Shown here: piece after piece, positions 36,266 through 46,838 of the stretch
Position numbering within the stretch: the stretch's first letter is position 1
How the letters are laid out: each line of letters starts with the position of its first letter
Assembly: GCF_003597395.2 (NCBI RefSeq)
Contig: NC_133773.1
Location: forward strand, 78,135,456-78,199,455
Length of the DNA stretch: 64,000 bases
Reading direction: 5' to 3'
DNA from: Chelonoidis abingdonii
Lineage: Eukaryota > Chordata > Testudines > Testudinidae
The notes under the pieces: model-generated
Seen by the model: only the letters and a program-made list of their open reading frames with translations
What the model was told of the DNA's origin: nothing
Databases searched by the model: none
Program-made: the position numbers and the translations under genes

Positions 36266-36782
36266 CGTCTTGTGCTTTTTTGTGTTGTCGTTTTCGCTCC
36301 TGGGGCTAAGAGGGACCAGACATACACCTCCAGACTTTCCCAATCTTTCTGAATCAGTCTTTCATGTTTTTAAAATTGTAAAGATAATAGCAGGCAAGGA
36401 GGATTAGTTTTAATGTTTTGTTTTCTTAACTGTGAATGTTGTCTTTTGCCAGAAGGATTTTAACCTCCTGTTTGCTTGTAACTTTGAATCTAAGGATAGG
36501 GGAAAACGTCCCTCTGGTCTATCTGAATCTTGAATACCTGTAAAGCATTTTCCTCCTGATTTTACAGAGATACATTTTTACCTTTCTTCCTTTAATTAAA
36601 AGTTTTCTTTTTAATACCTGAATTGATTTTTTCCCTTGTTTTAAAAATCCAAAGGGGTTGAGTCTTTGACTCACCAGGGGATGGTGGGGGGAAAGGAGGG
36701 CGAGGTTTTAAGATCCAGGAGTTTGGATCAGTGTAAGCCTCTCAAGGCAACCCGGGGAAGGGGAAAGTCTAAGGGGGACAAG

Positions 36783-37400
36783 CTTCCCTCCACCAAGATT
36801 TGAAAGTATCTTGTTCCCCTATTGGTCCTCTGGTCAGGTGTCAGCCAGGCTTACTGAGCTTCTTAACCCTTTACAGGTAAAAGAGACATTACCCTTAACC
36901 AACTGTTTATGACACCCACAATGTCATCTTCTGTTATCATCTTTGGCAGATAATTTGGCCTCTGGGGATAGAGGCCCATTCTAGCCATGTGCTAGAGTGA
37001 TCATGACTTTCAGATGGTTCACTACCTCCTGTAAGGTGGGCTTGGTCCTTGGCTGCCTGGTTCATCAGCAGTTGATTCATCTCCTGTTGTATCTGTACAG
37101 AATCCTGCGGAGCTGCCATCTGGACTGTGGTAGCCTCTTGTGCTGCTGTGGCCTGCATCAGCTCCCTCGCAATGTCATCCATTCTCAAGAATGAGCTATC
37201 TTGCCCTTGGGTTAGTTTGCTGCATCAAATCCCACCTCTGACATCACAAGTGTGAAGACATATCCTTCGCTTCACTGGTCTCAGTGTTTCCCACTCTGGT
37301 GCGAGTGGGACAGAGGGTTAGAGTAAATTAGTCCTACTCTGGAGAGTTTTTATTCTTCATTCATGCTTTATTTTTCAATATTTTACAAGGTGGGCCTCAG
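36783..37400 (-). repeat. Right arm of large inverted repeat
   Basis: Pairs with 35656-36265 across a loop of about 517 bp (36266-36782). The loop is the middle of the LTR. This arm keeps an open gag frame of 83 codons and is in the order expected for the element. Confidence 0.85.
36937..37188 (-). pseudogene. Gag N-terminal remnant
   Basis: An 83-codon frame starting MRMDDIARELMQ..., rich in Gln, Met and Ala, like a helical coiled N-terminus of gypsy gag (ELMQATAAQ, QQEMNQLLMNQAAKDQ). The ATG at MDD (37182) is the likelier start, because the MR upstream is outside the conserved block. A frameshift near 36970 separates it from KMITEDDIV, which leads into the LTR insertion. Its continuation is VAYLLTFER at 35396. 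No function is possible in this copy. Confidence 0.65.
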
Positions 37401-37420
37401 GGTGTCCAAGGACGCAGCAA

Positions 37421-38070
37421 TGAACACGCCACGTGAGTTCAGAAACCTACAGGGTTAGGTGGCAGCTGAGTGGAAGTTTTGTGGATCATAGTGGAGCCCA
37501 AAGTTGAGAGGTGCCCCAGTCTGGATCTGGACCTGAGTGTACAACTGAACAATACACTTTGAGCTAGGTTCTCATTTACACAAAGACCTGTCTACCACTC
37601 TGGAAGTGTGGGCCTTATGGTGGGCCTAACATACATTTACATTCACGGTCAGGCCTTTTACAGTGCAAAAATGGCATGAAAGGGCCTTAATATAAATGAG
37701 AATAAGTCTTTGTGTGCATAAACAATGCACTGTCATGGCTCTACAGAGTATGTACAGTGAACACTAATACGAACACCAACTCTTGTTTTAGAAATATTTT
37801 GTAATTTGCTTGTTGTTCAGTACTGGACTGTGGCATGGGTGTAAGTGATACTGTGCCACTTATTTTAGTGAAAGGAGACTGCAAGGCTAAAGAGAGAAAA
37901 AACTACTAAATTATTTGAAAGAAAGCTAGTATTGGATATTTGGCTTAACAAAATGCCTGTGTGTTATTATTACTGTAACAATAGGCTGGTGTATGGCTGC
38001 AGAAGTTATATGCTGCCTTAAACAATCTGTACATCCCATTCTAACCCAAAACCACTCATTCATAATGGTC
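37421..38070. other. Unassigned DNA with an old dispersed repeat
   Basis: 37530-37715 ('aaagggccttaatataaatg', 'gagaataagtc') shares phrases with 41090-41150 and is probably an old interspersed repeat. The rest is A+T-rich with no feature. No 5' LTR of the gypsy element was found here. Confidence 0.45.
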
Positions 38071-38080
38071 ACTAAATAAC

Positions 38081-38474
38081 GTTCAGAGTAGCAGCCTTGT
38101 TAGTCTGTATCCGCAAAAAGAACAGGAGTACTTGACTTAAAGACTAACAAATTTATTTGAGCATAAGCTTTCGTGGGCTATAGCCCACTTTTTCGGATAC
38201 ATAGAATGGAAAGTTCTCCTCACACCTTCTATGGGTCATCTCAATTATCACTTAAAAGGTTTTTTTCTCCTGCTGATGATAGCTCCTCTCAATTAATTGG
38301 CCTCTTACAGTTGGCATGGCTACTTCCACCTTTTCATGTTCTCTGTATGTATAAATATCTTCTTACTGTACGTTCCATTCTATGCATCTGAAGAAGTGGG
38401 CTGTAGCCCATGAAAGTTTACGTGCAAATAAATATGTTAGTCTCTAAGGTGCCACAAGGACTCCTGTTCTTTTT
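38081..38474. mobile_element. Short PLE-end derivative with 10-bp TSD
   Basis: ACTAAATAAC occurs at 38071-38080 and 38475-38484. Both ends carry PLE terminal text in opposite orientation: 'agaacaggagtactt', 'gcataagctttcgtgggcta' on the left, and 'tagcccatgaaagtttacg', 'ggactcctgttctttt' on the right. The coding region is gone, leaving about 390 bp. A remnant of the 5' and 3' terminal repeats joined, or a non-autonomous PLE. Confidence 0.8.
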
Positions 38475-38672
38475 ACTAAATAACTTGTTTTGCCACAGAT
38501 TTTGATGAGCGAGGCAATTTCTTGTTATACTCTTATCATTGAACCAGCCCATATATATCAGTGCTTATGAAACATGCTTATTCAGAATACTATAATACAT
38601 TACAGTTGATATTTTATAGAAATGGATTGATTATCTTCAAAGAAAAGTCTTGAAATATTCAGTTGCAAAGTA

Positions 38673-38950
38673 GGGCTTGTCTGTCTGGGAACATTGAGAA
38701 AAATAATCTGAATGAACTAAAGATGTGAATTTACAGTGATTTATTTAGATTGAAGAAAACCTCTTTGTGGACATGCTTGTAGAGACCTAAAGTAGCCTTA
38801 ATTCAGTTTAGTTTAATTAACTGTAGCCACTTTTATCCTGAATGAGAGTGTGCACACAGGGTTTTAATGTAGTTTAATTAACCCACTTTAAATTCACACT
38901 TTTAGTTAATTTGGATAAATGTTCCTGAGTGTCCCACCATAGACAAGCCG
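38673..38950. mobile_element. MITE with GGCTTGTCT ends
   Basis: The left end GGGCTTGTCTGTC pairs with the right end, reversed GGCTTGTCTATGG. The flanks GTA and TTA could be a damaged 3-bp Harbinger TSD. Internal 'agtttaattaac' occurs twice. Non-coding. Confidence 0.5.
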
Positions 38951-39774
38951 TTAGTAACATAGTTATATGCCATTAGGAGCCAATGGGGCTAAGCCATTAG
39001 ATGAGGACACAACCAATGGTTGCCTGCAACACCATCACAACTCATGTGCTTTCCAGTGCTGTAATTTGCGCCAGCCAACGAAGCTGTTTACTGTGTCATT
39101 ACAACATGAAATTCTTATATAGCCCTATTAAACAACTATACCAAATCAGTGAAAACTATCTCAAGTATAGCTTCTTCAGCTATTGATAAAATTACAGGCC
39201 CTTTGGATACTACTTAATACCAAATTGGCTTTCTTTAACCAACAACCACCACCACCAAAATAAAAAAAAAAGAGTTTTAATAATTGGAGTCATTGCTAAT
39301 CCATTTTTGTTGGAAGTCTTTATAACATCTTTTTGTTTCACAAAATGTTAGATGCATTGTATCTTGTAAACTGGGTGAAGCTGAAATTGGCGATGAAAGT
39401 TTGTTTAAGCGTCTAGTTTACAGTTTTGAGTTTAAGTTTCTACTTTATGGATATGAGTCCAATAAGAGGGAAAATAAAAATAGCTTACTTATAATAATGG
39501 TTAGCACAACTTATCAAATAATAAAAAGCTAATTGGCTAAGTTCAATTCACTCTGATTCATGGGATCATATTCTTTATTCAGAAATGTTCTGACAGTTGC
39601 TGGTTATTGATGGAATTGTTTGTGAATCCAAAATGTTTCATACATTTTATCATGAATAATTATTCATTCAAATGTTCTTAACACTTCAGTTCAACTCAGT
39701 TCTCTGTACATATAACAAGCTATATAGATAGTGCCAGGGATAAAAAGGAGACAACTCCCCCCAGTTGTCTGTAA

Positions 39775-39955
39775 TAGATTCATAGATTTCAAGGACAGAA
39801 GGGGCCATTGTGATAACTGATAAGCTAGTCTGACTTCCTGTATAACACGGGGCATAGAACGCCCCCAAAATAATTTCTAGAGCAGATGATTTAGAAAAAA
39901 ATTACAATCTAGATTTTTAAATTGTCAGTGATGGCGAATCCACCACAACAGAAGT
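39775..39955 (-). mobile_element. CR1 LINE 3' end fragment
   Basis: Antisense CR1 3' UTR text: 'agattcatagatttcaagga', 'ggccattgtgata', 'gacttcctgtataacac', 'gtcagtgatggcgaatccac'. It parallels 2990-3130. Confidence 0.85.
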
Positions 39956-40021
39956 AGGTAAGATTCACCAGGATAGTACTTACCACTGCATTTGGTGTTT
40001 GATTCCCTGCCTCCTTTAGGC

Positions 40022-40354
40022 CAGTGTTTCTCAAACTGGGGTTGCCACTTGTGTAGGGGAAGCCCCTGGCAGGCTGGGCTGGTTTGTTTACCTGCCCCAT
40101 CCGCAGGTCTGGCCGATCGCGGCTCCCACTGGCTACGCTTCACTGCTGAAGGCCAATGGGGGCTGCTGGAAGTGGCAACGAGTAAGTTCCTTGGTCCACG
40201 CCGCTTTCAGGAGCTCCCATTGGCCTGGAGCAGCGAACTGCGGCCAGTGGGAGCCACGATCAGCCAAACCTGTGGATGGGGCAGGTAAACAAACCGGCCC
40301 TGCCCGCCAGGGGCTTTCCTTACACAAGGGGCGACCCCAGTTTGAGAAACACCT
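40022..40354. mobile_element. hAT-type MITE, family B copy 2, 8-bp TSD
   Basis: Matches 30410-30742 and has the same long inverted ends (CAGTGTTTCTCAAACTGGGG). The right end lost its last TG. Flanks CTTTAGGC (40014-40021) and CTTTAAGC (40355-40362) match at 7 of 8. Confidence 0.85.
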
Positions 40355-40362
40355 CTTTAAGC

Positions 40363-42330
40363 ATTAGATCCCATTTTTGATCCAATTGCACATGGCGATG
40401 TAGCATGATGTTCAGGGCCAGTTGGCCGTTAGGAGCCAATGGGGCTAACTCATGTTGTTTGATTGACATCCCCCTGAAACTCGTGCAAGCTGCAGTATTT
40501 CTAACTGCACCACAAGACTTCTGATACTACAGAATACATAAGGAAGAAGGATGCAGCAGAAAATATTGGTTTAATTGAGGTTAACTCTACACAGGTAGAT
40601 TACAGTGTTGTAGTCACATGCTTCCTGTGGCCTCCAACAGTAGGAAGAAACACAGAGCAGGGAATAGAGGCTTCTGTGGAGCCATTTCAGATCACATGTA
40701 CATTCTGTTTGCTGTCTCTGTGCCTGCTGTTGTGACACAGTATCTGTCTATCTCAGTCTCTCTTTTGCCACAATGGCTACACAATTACTCCTCTGTGGAC
40801 TTAGATATAACATGACATTTCTACCTCTAGTTTATGGTGAGTGACAATCCAGACATGCTTTATTAACTGTGGACTTTTGCTATTTCTCCTGCTTAAAATG
40901 TTCTAATTCTGCATTCAGGAAGAGAAACAGTGCCTTAGGTGACAAATCACATCAATCAAATAATGAATAGTGATGGTGAATAACAAAGAGACATAGGGCT
41001 TTATTTTCACTTAAACTTAGCGCCCCCCCCTTTAGACCACGCTGGCAATGTAAAAAAGTCTTAAAATAAACATAATTTATGCCCATTTTGAGGTCCCTTT
41101 ATATTGCCAGAGTGACGTAAAGGGACCTGAGTGTAAATGAGAATCTAGGCCCAAACGAATAGTTTACCAACAAATAATCTGAAAAAAAGAAATCATTCAC
41201 ACTATTGCTCCTTCCTCAGATGGTGGCCAATGGCCACTGTCACAACAGCCTATTTGGAGCTGGGACAGTCTCTGTGAGGTGTGCAGGGTTACACAAACAC
41301 CTTGAGCACGTGCTCTACTTTCCCTCTCTCCCAGGCCCTCAGTCTTCCAGTGGTGTGAAGGATCCTTGTAAATGTGGTAAATTTCATGTAAAGAGGATTA
41401 AGCACATGAGTGTGATTAGCTTTAACACAACCTTGTAGGGGAGTAAAGACAGTAATAATTCCCCAACCGCTGCACAGCCTTGCTAGGACTACCCGGGTTT
41501 CAGCAACAGGTTCTGGAGAAGTTCAGGGACTGCACAACGGACATTGTCCCCAGGATAGGAGGGTAGTAGGCAGAACTCATATGCTGCTGGGCACATGATG
41601 AGGAATCCTGAAGAGGCCTGCAGCAAATTACTCCTTTCCCTGAGTGCAACCAGGGCATCTGTGATGTGTAGGGGACTGGAAGGAAGGAGACTTGATAACA
41701 AGGGTTGGCGATGGAAACAGGAGACACTGTTTTCCTATGAGTCTACTACAAATGAAAAAGGAAATGACAATTCTAATATTCCTTAACACAGAATAACAAA
41801 GCCTGAAACTGTTTAAATATTTAAAATGAGAGCACTCAAAACACTATCAGATCATCACTGCTATTCTATGTCAGTGCTCTTGTTAGTAGAGAGCTCTGGG
41901 GGGTAATAAGGTGACAGAAATGTTTCTGAACAAACACTTACCACTATAGAGGTAGAAACTACATTTTGGAAATTGAATCTCTTCATTACTAACCCAGATC
42001 AGATTTTCTTCTCAAAATCAAATCAATGAATTCTATTAAAGTATTTTAGTGGGCCATGCATTTTTATTTAAAAAAAACCTTGCCATTAGACTGTATGTCT
42101 CTAACAATTAAAGGCCAAATAATGAACTCCTTACACACCAAGTTCCATTGACTTTAGTGAGTAAGTGTTCACAGTCTAGCATTAAACCATCCAAGTATGG
42201 AACACAGTCTCTGGATCCCTCTAGGAATCAGACCTACCAATGATGTAGAACATTGATTCTGGGCCACAGCTGAGAGTCAATTGCACATGCTCATGCCATC
42301 AGTGAATTTGGCCCTGAACTAATGAACAGC
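40363..42330. other. Unassigned DNA
   Basis: No gene recognised. 41005-41155 ('gaggtccctttatattgcc', 'gggacctgagtgtaaatgag') is an old repeat shared with 37530-37715. 42115-42310 carries more phrases of old dispersed repeats ('agttccattgactttagtga'). Confidence 0.45.
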
Positions 42331-43265
42331 TACAAAAGGATATCACAAAACTAGGTGAGTGGGCAACAAAGTGGCATAAGAAATTCAATGTTGATAAATG
42401 AAAAGTAATGCACATTGGAAAAAAAAATTCCCAACTATACATATAAAATGATGGGGTCTAAATTAGCAGTTATGGTTCAAGAAAGAGATCGTGGAGTCAT
42501 TGTGGATAGTTCTCTGAAAACATCCAATCTATGTGCAGTCAAGAAAAGCAAATGGAATGTTGGGAATCATTAAGAAAGGGATAGATAATAAATAAAAGAT
42601 AATAATAGATATAAATCCATGGTGCTTGAATACTGCGTGCAGATGTGGTCATTCTATCTCAAAAAAGATGTATTGGAATTGGAAAAGGTTCAGAAAATGG
42701 CAATAAAAATTATTAAGGGTATGAAATGACTTCCATATGAGGAGAGATTAATAAGACTGGGACTTTTCAGACTGGAAAAGAGACAACTAAGTGGGGATAT
42801 GATAGAGGTCTATAAAATCATGACTGGAGTGGAGAAAGTAAATAAGGAAGTGTTATTTCCTCCTTGTCATAAAACAAAAACTATGGGTCACCAAATGAAA
42901 TCAATAGGCAGCAGGTTTAAAACAAACAAAAGGGAGTATTTTTTTCACATAATGCACAGTCAACCTGTGGAACTCTTTGCCAGAGGATGTTGTGAAGGCC
43001 AAGACTATAACAAGCTTCAAAAAAGAACTAGATAAATTCATGGGGGATAGGTCCATCAATGGCTATTAGCCTGGATGAGCAGGGATGGTGTCCCTAGCCT
43101 CTGTTTGCCAGAAGCTGGGGATGGGTGACTGGAATGGATCACTTGATGATTACTTGTTCTGTTCATTCCCTCTGGGGCACCTGGCATTGGCCACTGTTGG
43201 AAGACAGGGTACTGGACTAGATGGATCTTTGGTCTGACCCAGTAAGGCCGTTCTTATGTTCTTAA
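42331..43265 (+). mobile_element. CR1 LINE 3' end with RT C-terminus remnant
   Basis: Runs from the RT thumb region ('gaaattcaatgttgataaat', 'aaagtaatgcacattggaa') through the CR1 C-terminal block (42799-43035, ...[10 protein letters not shown]...) to the 3' UTR ('tggactagatggatctttgg', 'tctgacccagtaaggc'). It ends in TTCTTATGTTCTTA. Frames are broken many times, including at 'aagggtatgaaatgac'. Confidence 0.9.
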
Positions 43266-44039
43266 TTGATAGGAAAGGTACCAGGATATTATAATAAATT
43301 AATATGTCCTTGTGATTCCAGTAGCAATGACCCTATATCTCACTGATCCCACAGGAGAAGGTAGCATAAAATCTAGCGTAAGAATGGCAAGTAATAATAT
43401 TTTGGGATGTTTCTGAATAGATTTTAAATTTAGCTAAACTGTTCCAGCTGAAGTAGCTCAATAGCCAATCCAGACTTTCGCACTTTTATGTCCCCTGATT
43501 AATTTAGTTTTTATTTGTTATAGGTTTGTTTTGCTCCCTCCCCATCTTTCAGTTGTTTGACTTCTGTGTTTTTCATTACATTTTAATAGTCTTTTTGTTG
43601 TGTTTAGAAGAGTGGTGAAGAAGAGCATTAAAATTCTAGCTTAAAAAACAAGAGAGACCTACCACAGAGACAAGGACAAAATATTTTCATAGACAAGGGA
43701 TTGTTTGAGTTTTCAGTTTTGTTTGAAATCTCCCTACTTTCCCTTTAGCTCTTGATATTCAGCAATAGTATTTTCTAAAGGACATGAAAATTCAAACACA
43801 TACATATGCAAAACTCCAATGTGAACATACCTTAGCACCTTTCCCCACTGTGATTTTCAGGGGGTCTTTGTTTTTTTATTCTTTGTACTGTCTTTTCTTT
43901 TTGAGTGTAAATTAACATAATTTTTATTTTTGCTTTTTTTTAAAAAAAAGCTTCCTTATACCTTTACAGGGGTTTGTCTGCTCCATTTTTCATTTAAGCA
44001 AAGGGACATAAAATTAAAGAAAGAAAGAAAGAAAGTTTG
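43266..44039. other. Unassigned DNA
   Basis: T- and A-rich. A short (GAAA)n microsatellite lies near 44016-44036. Nothing else recognised. Confidence 0.5.
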
Positions 44040-44455
44040 AAAAATAAGACCTAGGAGGAAAATAAAAGGTTAATAGGAGAAACGGGCATGTTCAATCTAA
44101 AGAAAAGAAGACTCAAAGGAAGCATGATTACTGTCTACAAATATATAAAGGGACAAGGGAAATTATTCTCATTAGTCAACCAGGACAGAAGAAGGAATAA
44201 CATATTTAAACTGCTGCAAGGAAAACGTAGGTTAAATATTATGAAAAACTTTATAATGATGAGAAGTGCTAGGCAATTAAGCAAGCTGCAAAGGGGTTTT
44301 CTGGATTCATTATCACTAGAGCTATTCAAGGTGAACTGGAGACTCAACTGTGAGGGATGATTTGGGACAAAACAAATGAAAAGAAGAAACATGACATGGG
44401 GATAGATTGAATGACCTACTAGCGGGACCTAGTGATTCTAGGGATGAAAGACAAG
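44040..44455 (+). mobile_element. CR1 LINE 3' end (older subfamily)
   Basis: The 90-codon frame at 44088-44360 reads KRRLKGSMITVYKYIKG...SLELFKVNW, the CR1 RT C-terminal pattern (RR.RGD.I.VYKY.KG ... SL..FK). It is followed by 'gattgaatgacctactagc' and 'gattctaggga', the 3' UTR and terminus. Confidence 0.8.
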
Positions 44456-45789
44456 GGCTCAGGGACCATAAAACACTAAGTCAGGAAGAATAGTTCATAT
44501 AAAATGGCAACGGAGCGAAACTCTGAAAGAGAGGGGTTATAAAAAACTAATAATATTTGAGATGAAAAGAAAGGGAATGTTTCAGACTTGAATAATTAAA
44601 CAAGTGAGAAAAAAAGGAATTGATGGTGCCCTATGTTATCACATTTAGACTCTGTCCTGCAGACATGTATGCACAAGTAACTTTACATGAACAAATCCCT
44701 TTGATCTCCATTAGACTACTCGTGTATGTAAAGATACTTGTGTGTGTATATGTGTTTAAAGGCCACAATCTTACATATCTACTCAACAAAACAAGAAATG
44801 TAATAATGAGCCTTTATTGTATGCTGCAATGAGATGAAACATACAGGAGTTATTCACCTTTAGCCCTAGTGTGTACCAAAAATTGGGATTTCTGGTTCAT
44901 GAAATTTTGAAATGTGATTGAAAATGGAACAATTCCCCCCTGCCCACCCCCAATTTCTCACAAACTAGAAATCCTGAAAAAATGATGTTTTGTGACACTG
45001 ACCCATGGTGTTTCTGAAAAAAAATATGCTCCTTGGGACTGGAAGCTGTGGACTGAAATTGACATTCTTGAACTGGTGAAACCAGAACATCAATTTCAAA
45101 CAGCTGGAGAGTCCAGGGTGCTGGGCTCCATGGCTGTCCTGCCATGCAGACTTCCCTTAGGACAGAGACCCCAGGACTTCCAGGGTCCCAGACCAGCTTG
45201 CTCCCCAGAACCCTGCCTGTGATTCAACAAAAGTTAATTGTACCCAACTCCTTTTTGTAAGAATTTTTGGGTTCAATGGACTGTCCTTTTCTAAAGAAAT
45301 GTTTGTTTTGTTGGAAAATTACTTACCTGCTTTACTCAGCCCTTATTTTCTATTGTAATTGTCTAAATAGATGACATACAAATAGGGCTTTATATACTGA
45401 TGTGTGAAGAAAAAAAACTTCATGGCTTGGATTTCAGAAAGATGTTTTCCTTAGGCTTCATTTTTCCATTGCCTTGCATCTTATGTAGTCATCTACACCC
45501 GTACAAACTGAGTACAATTTGAGAGTGAAATCGTGAACCAACAGAATATTTCACTCTGCACAAGCATAACTCACTACATGAGGTGCAATCCTATGGAGAA
45601 GCAGGCCCATTATTTTTACAATGTGCTGTTGGGTTTTTCTTTTTATCACCCACAACAAAACAAGTGATATAGGATTATGATCACTTCTCAAATAGAAATT
45701 ATGAAGACTATACCATAAAATGCCCTTGTGGAGAATCCCTTGTGGGTGAATCTGCTAGAATACTGAACATGAGACTCAGGAAACATATA
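44456..45789. other. Unassigned DNA
   Basis: 44880-45240 resembles an old dispersed repeat ('atttctggttcatgaaattt', 'ctccatggctgtcctgcc'), but no family or edges could be set. No gene seen. Confidence 0.4.
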
Positions 45790-46838
45790 TATTTAGATTG
45801 TCAGGCTCAACAGGTAGTGATCAACGGCTCGATTTCTAGGTGGCAGCCAGTATCAAGCTGAGTACCCCAGGGGTAGGTCCTGGGGCTGGTTTTGTTCAGC
45901 ATCTTTATTAATGATGTGGATGATGGGATAAATTGCACTCTCTGTAATTTCACAGACCTTAAGCTGGGGGGAGAGGTAGATATGCTGGAAGGTAGGGATA
46001 GGGTCCAGAGTGACCTAGACAAATTGGAGGATTGGGCCAAAAGAAATCTGAGGATATTCAACAAGAACAAGTGCAGAGTCCTGCACTTAGGGAGGAAGAA
46101 TCCCATGCACTGCTGCAGGCTCGGGATCGGTTGGCTAAGCAGCAGTTCTGCAGAAAAGGACCTGGGGATTACAGTAGATAAGAAGCTGGATATGAATCAA
46201 CAGTGTGCCCGTGTTGCCAAGAAGGCTAACGGCATATTAAACTGCACTAGTAGGAGCATTGCCAGCAGATTGAGGTAAGTGCTTATTCCCCTCTATTAGA
46301 CTCTGGAGAGGCCACATCTGGACTATTGCATTCAGTTTTGGGTCCCTCACTACAGAAGGGATGTGGACAAATTGGAGAAAGTCCAATGGAGGCCAATGAA
46401 AATGATCAGGGGGCTGAGGCACATGACTTACGAGGAGCAGCTGAAGGAACTGGGTTTATTTAGTCTTCAGAAGAGAAGAGTGAGGCGGGATTTGATTGCA
46501 GCCTTCAGTTACCTGAAGGGAGGTTCCAAAGGGGATGGAGCTTGGCTGTTCTCAGTGTTGGCAGATGACAGAACAAGAACAAATTGTCTCAATGTGCAGT
46601 GGGGGAGGTCTAGGTTGGATATTAGGAAGCACTATTTCACTAGGAGGGTGGTGAAACACTGGAATGGGTTACCTAGGGAGGTTGTAGAATCTCTATCCTT
46701 AGAGGTTTTTAAGGCCTGGCTTGAAAAAGCCTTGGCTGAGATGATTTACCATAGTTGTTGTTGGTCCTGCTTTGAGAAGGGGATTGGACTAGAGGACCTT
46801 CTGTGGTCTCTTCCAACCCTAATCTATGATTCTAAAGT
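45790..46838 (+). mobile_element. CR1 LINE 3' end with long RT remnant
   Basis: Continuous CR1 text from the RT B motif region ('accccaggggtaggtcctgg') to the 3' UTR ('ggattggactagaggacctt', 'ctcttccaaccctaa') and the terminus TCTATGATTCT. It is the best preserved CR1 in the window, 5' truncated. Confidence 0.92.
45892..46780 (+). pseudogene. CR1 reverse transcriptase C-terminal half, broken
   Basis: Two frames. The first (45892-46278) has FINDVDDGI, then FTDLKLGG where CR1 elements carry the catalytic F-A-D-D-(T)KLGG, then DLDKLEDWAKRN, CRVLHLGRKN, DLGITVDKKL and KKANGIL. One catalytic Asp is lost. The second (46363-46965) has KLEKVQWRPMKMIRGL, MTYEEQLKELGLFSL, KRRVRRDLIAAFSYLKGG and WNGLPREVVESLSLEVFKAWL. 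A stop or shift at about 46276 separates them. The real protein would end near 46770, and codons after that are 3' UTR. Confidence 0.85.

Larger units (their letters stand above)
35398..36914 (-). mobile_element. LTR insertion in gag with an internal inverted repeat and a gap
   Basis: The outer ends are LTR ends: TGTCAAGG at 35398 and TTTATGACA at 36914. They are flanked by GCCAC (35393-35397) and CCCAC (36915-36919), a TSD with one mismatch. Gag reads ...TEDDIV before it and VAYLLTFER after it, so this is one LTR inserted in gag. Only about 225 bp (35398-35622) and 130 bp (36783-36914) are in normal order. Between them lie 25 N and a segment running the opposite way (gag N-terminus, then LTR start, then LTR middle). 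See findings: a fold-back gap-fill artefact is the favoured reading. Confidence 0.75.
32690..37420 (-). mobile_element. Decayed Ty3/gypsy-type LTR retrotransposon, interrupted by two LTRs
   Basis: On the minus strand the order is leader (about 37420-37190), gag N-terminus, gag core with SCAN-like region, zinc knuckle and protease remnant, then integrase remnant near 32700-32960. The space between protease and integrase, once the inserted LTR is removed, is only about 0.4-0.5 kb. Reverse transcriptase and RNase H, which need over 1 kb, must therefore be deleted. The gag layout and the 'GLPYPV-I-GRD'-like protease end fit the vertebrate gypsy group related to SCAN domains. The element's own 5' and 3' LTRs were not found. 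Confidence 0.75.
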
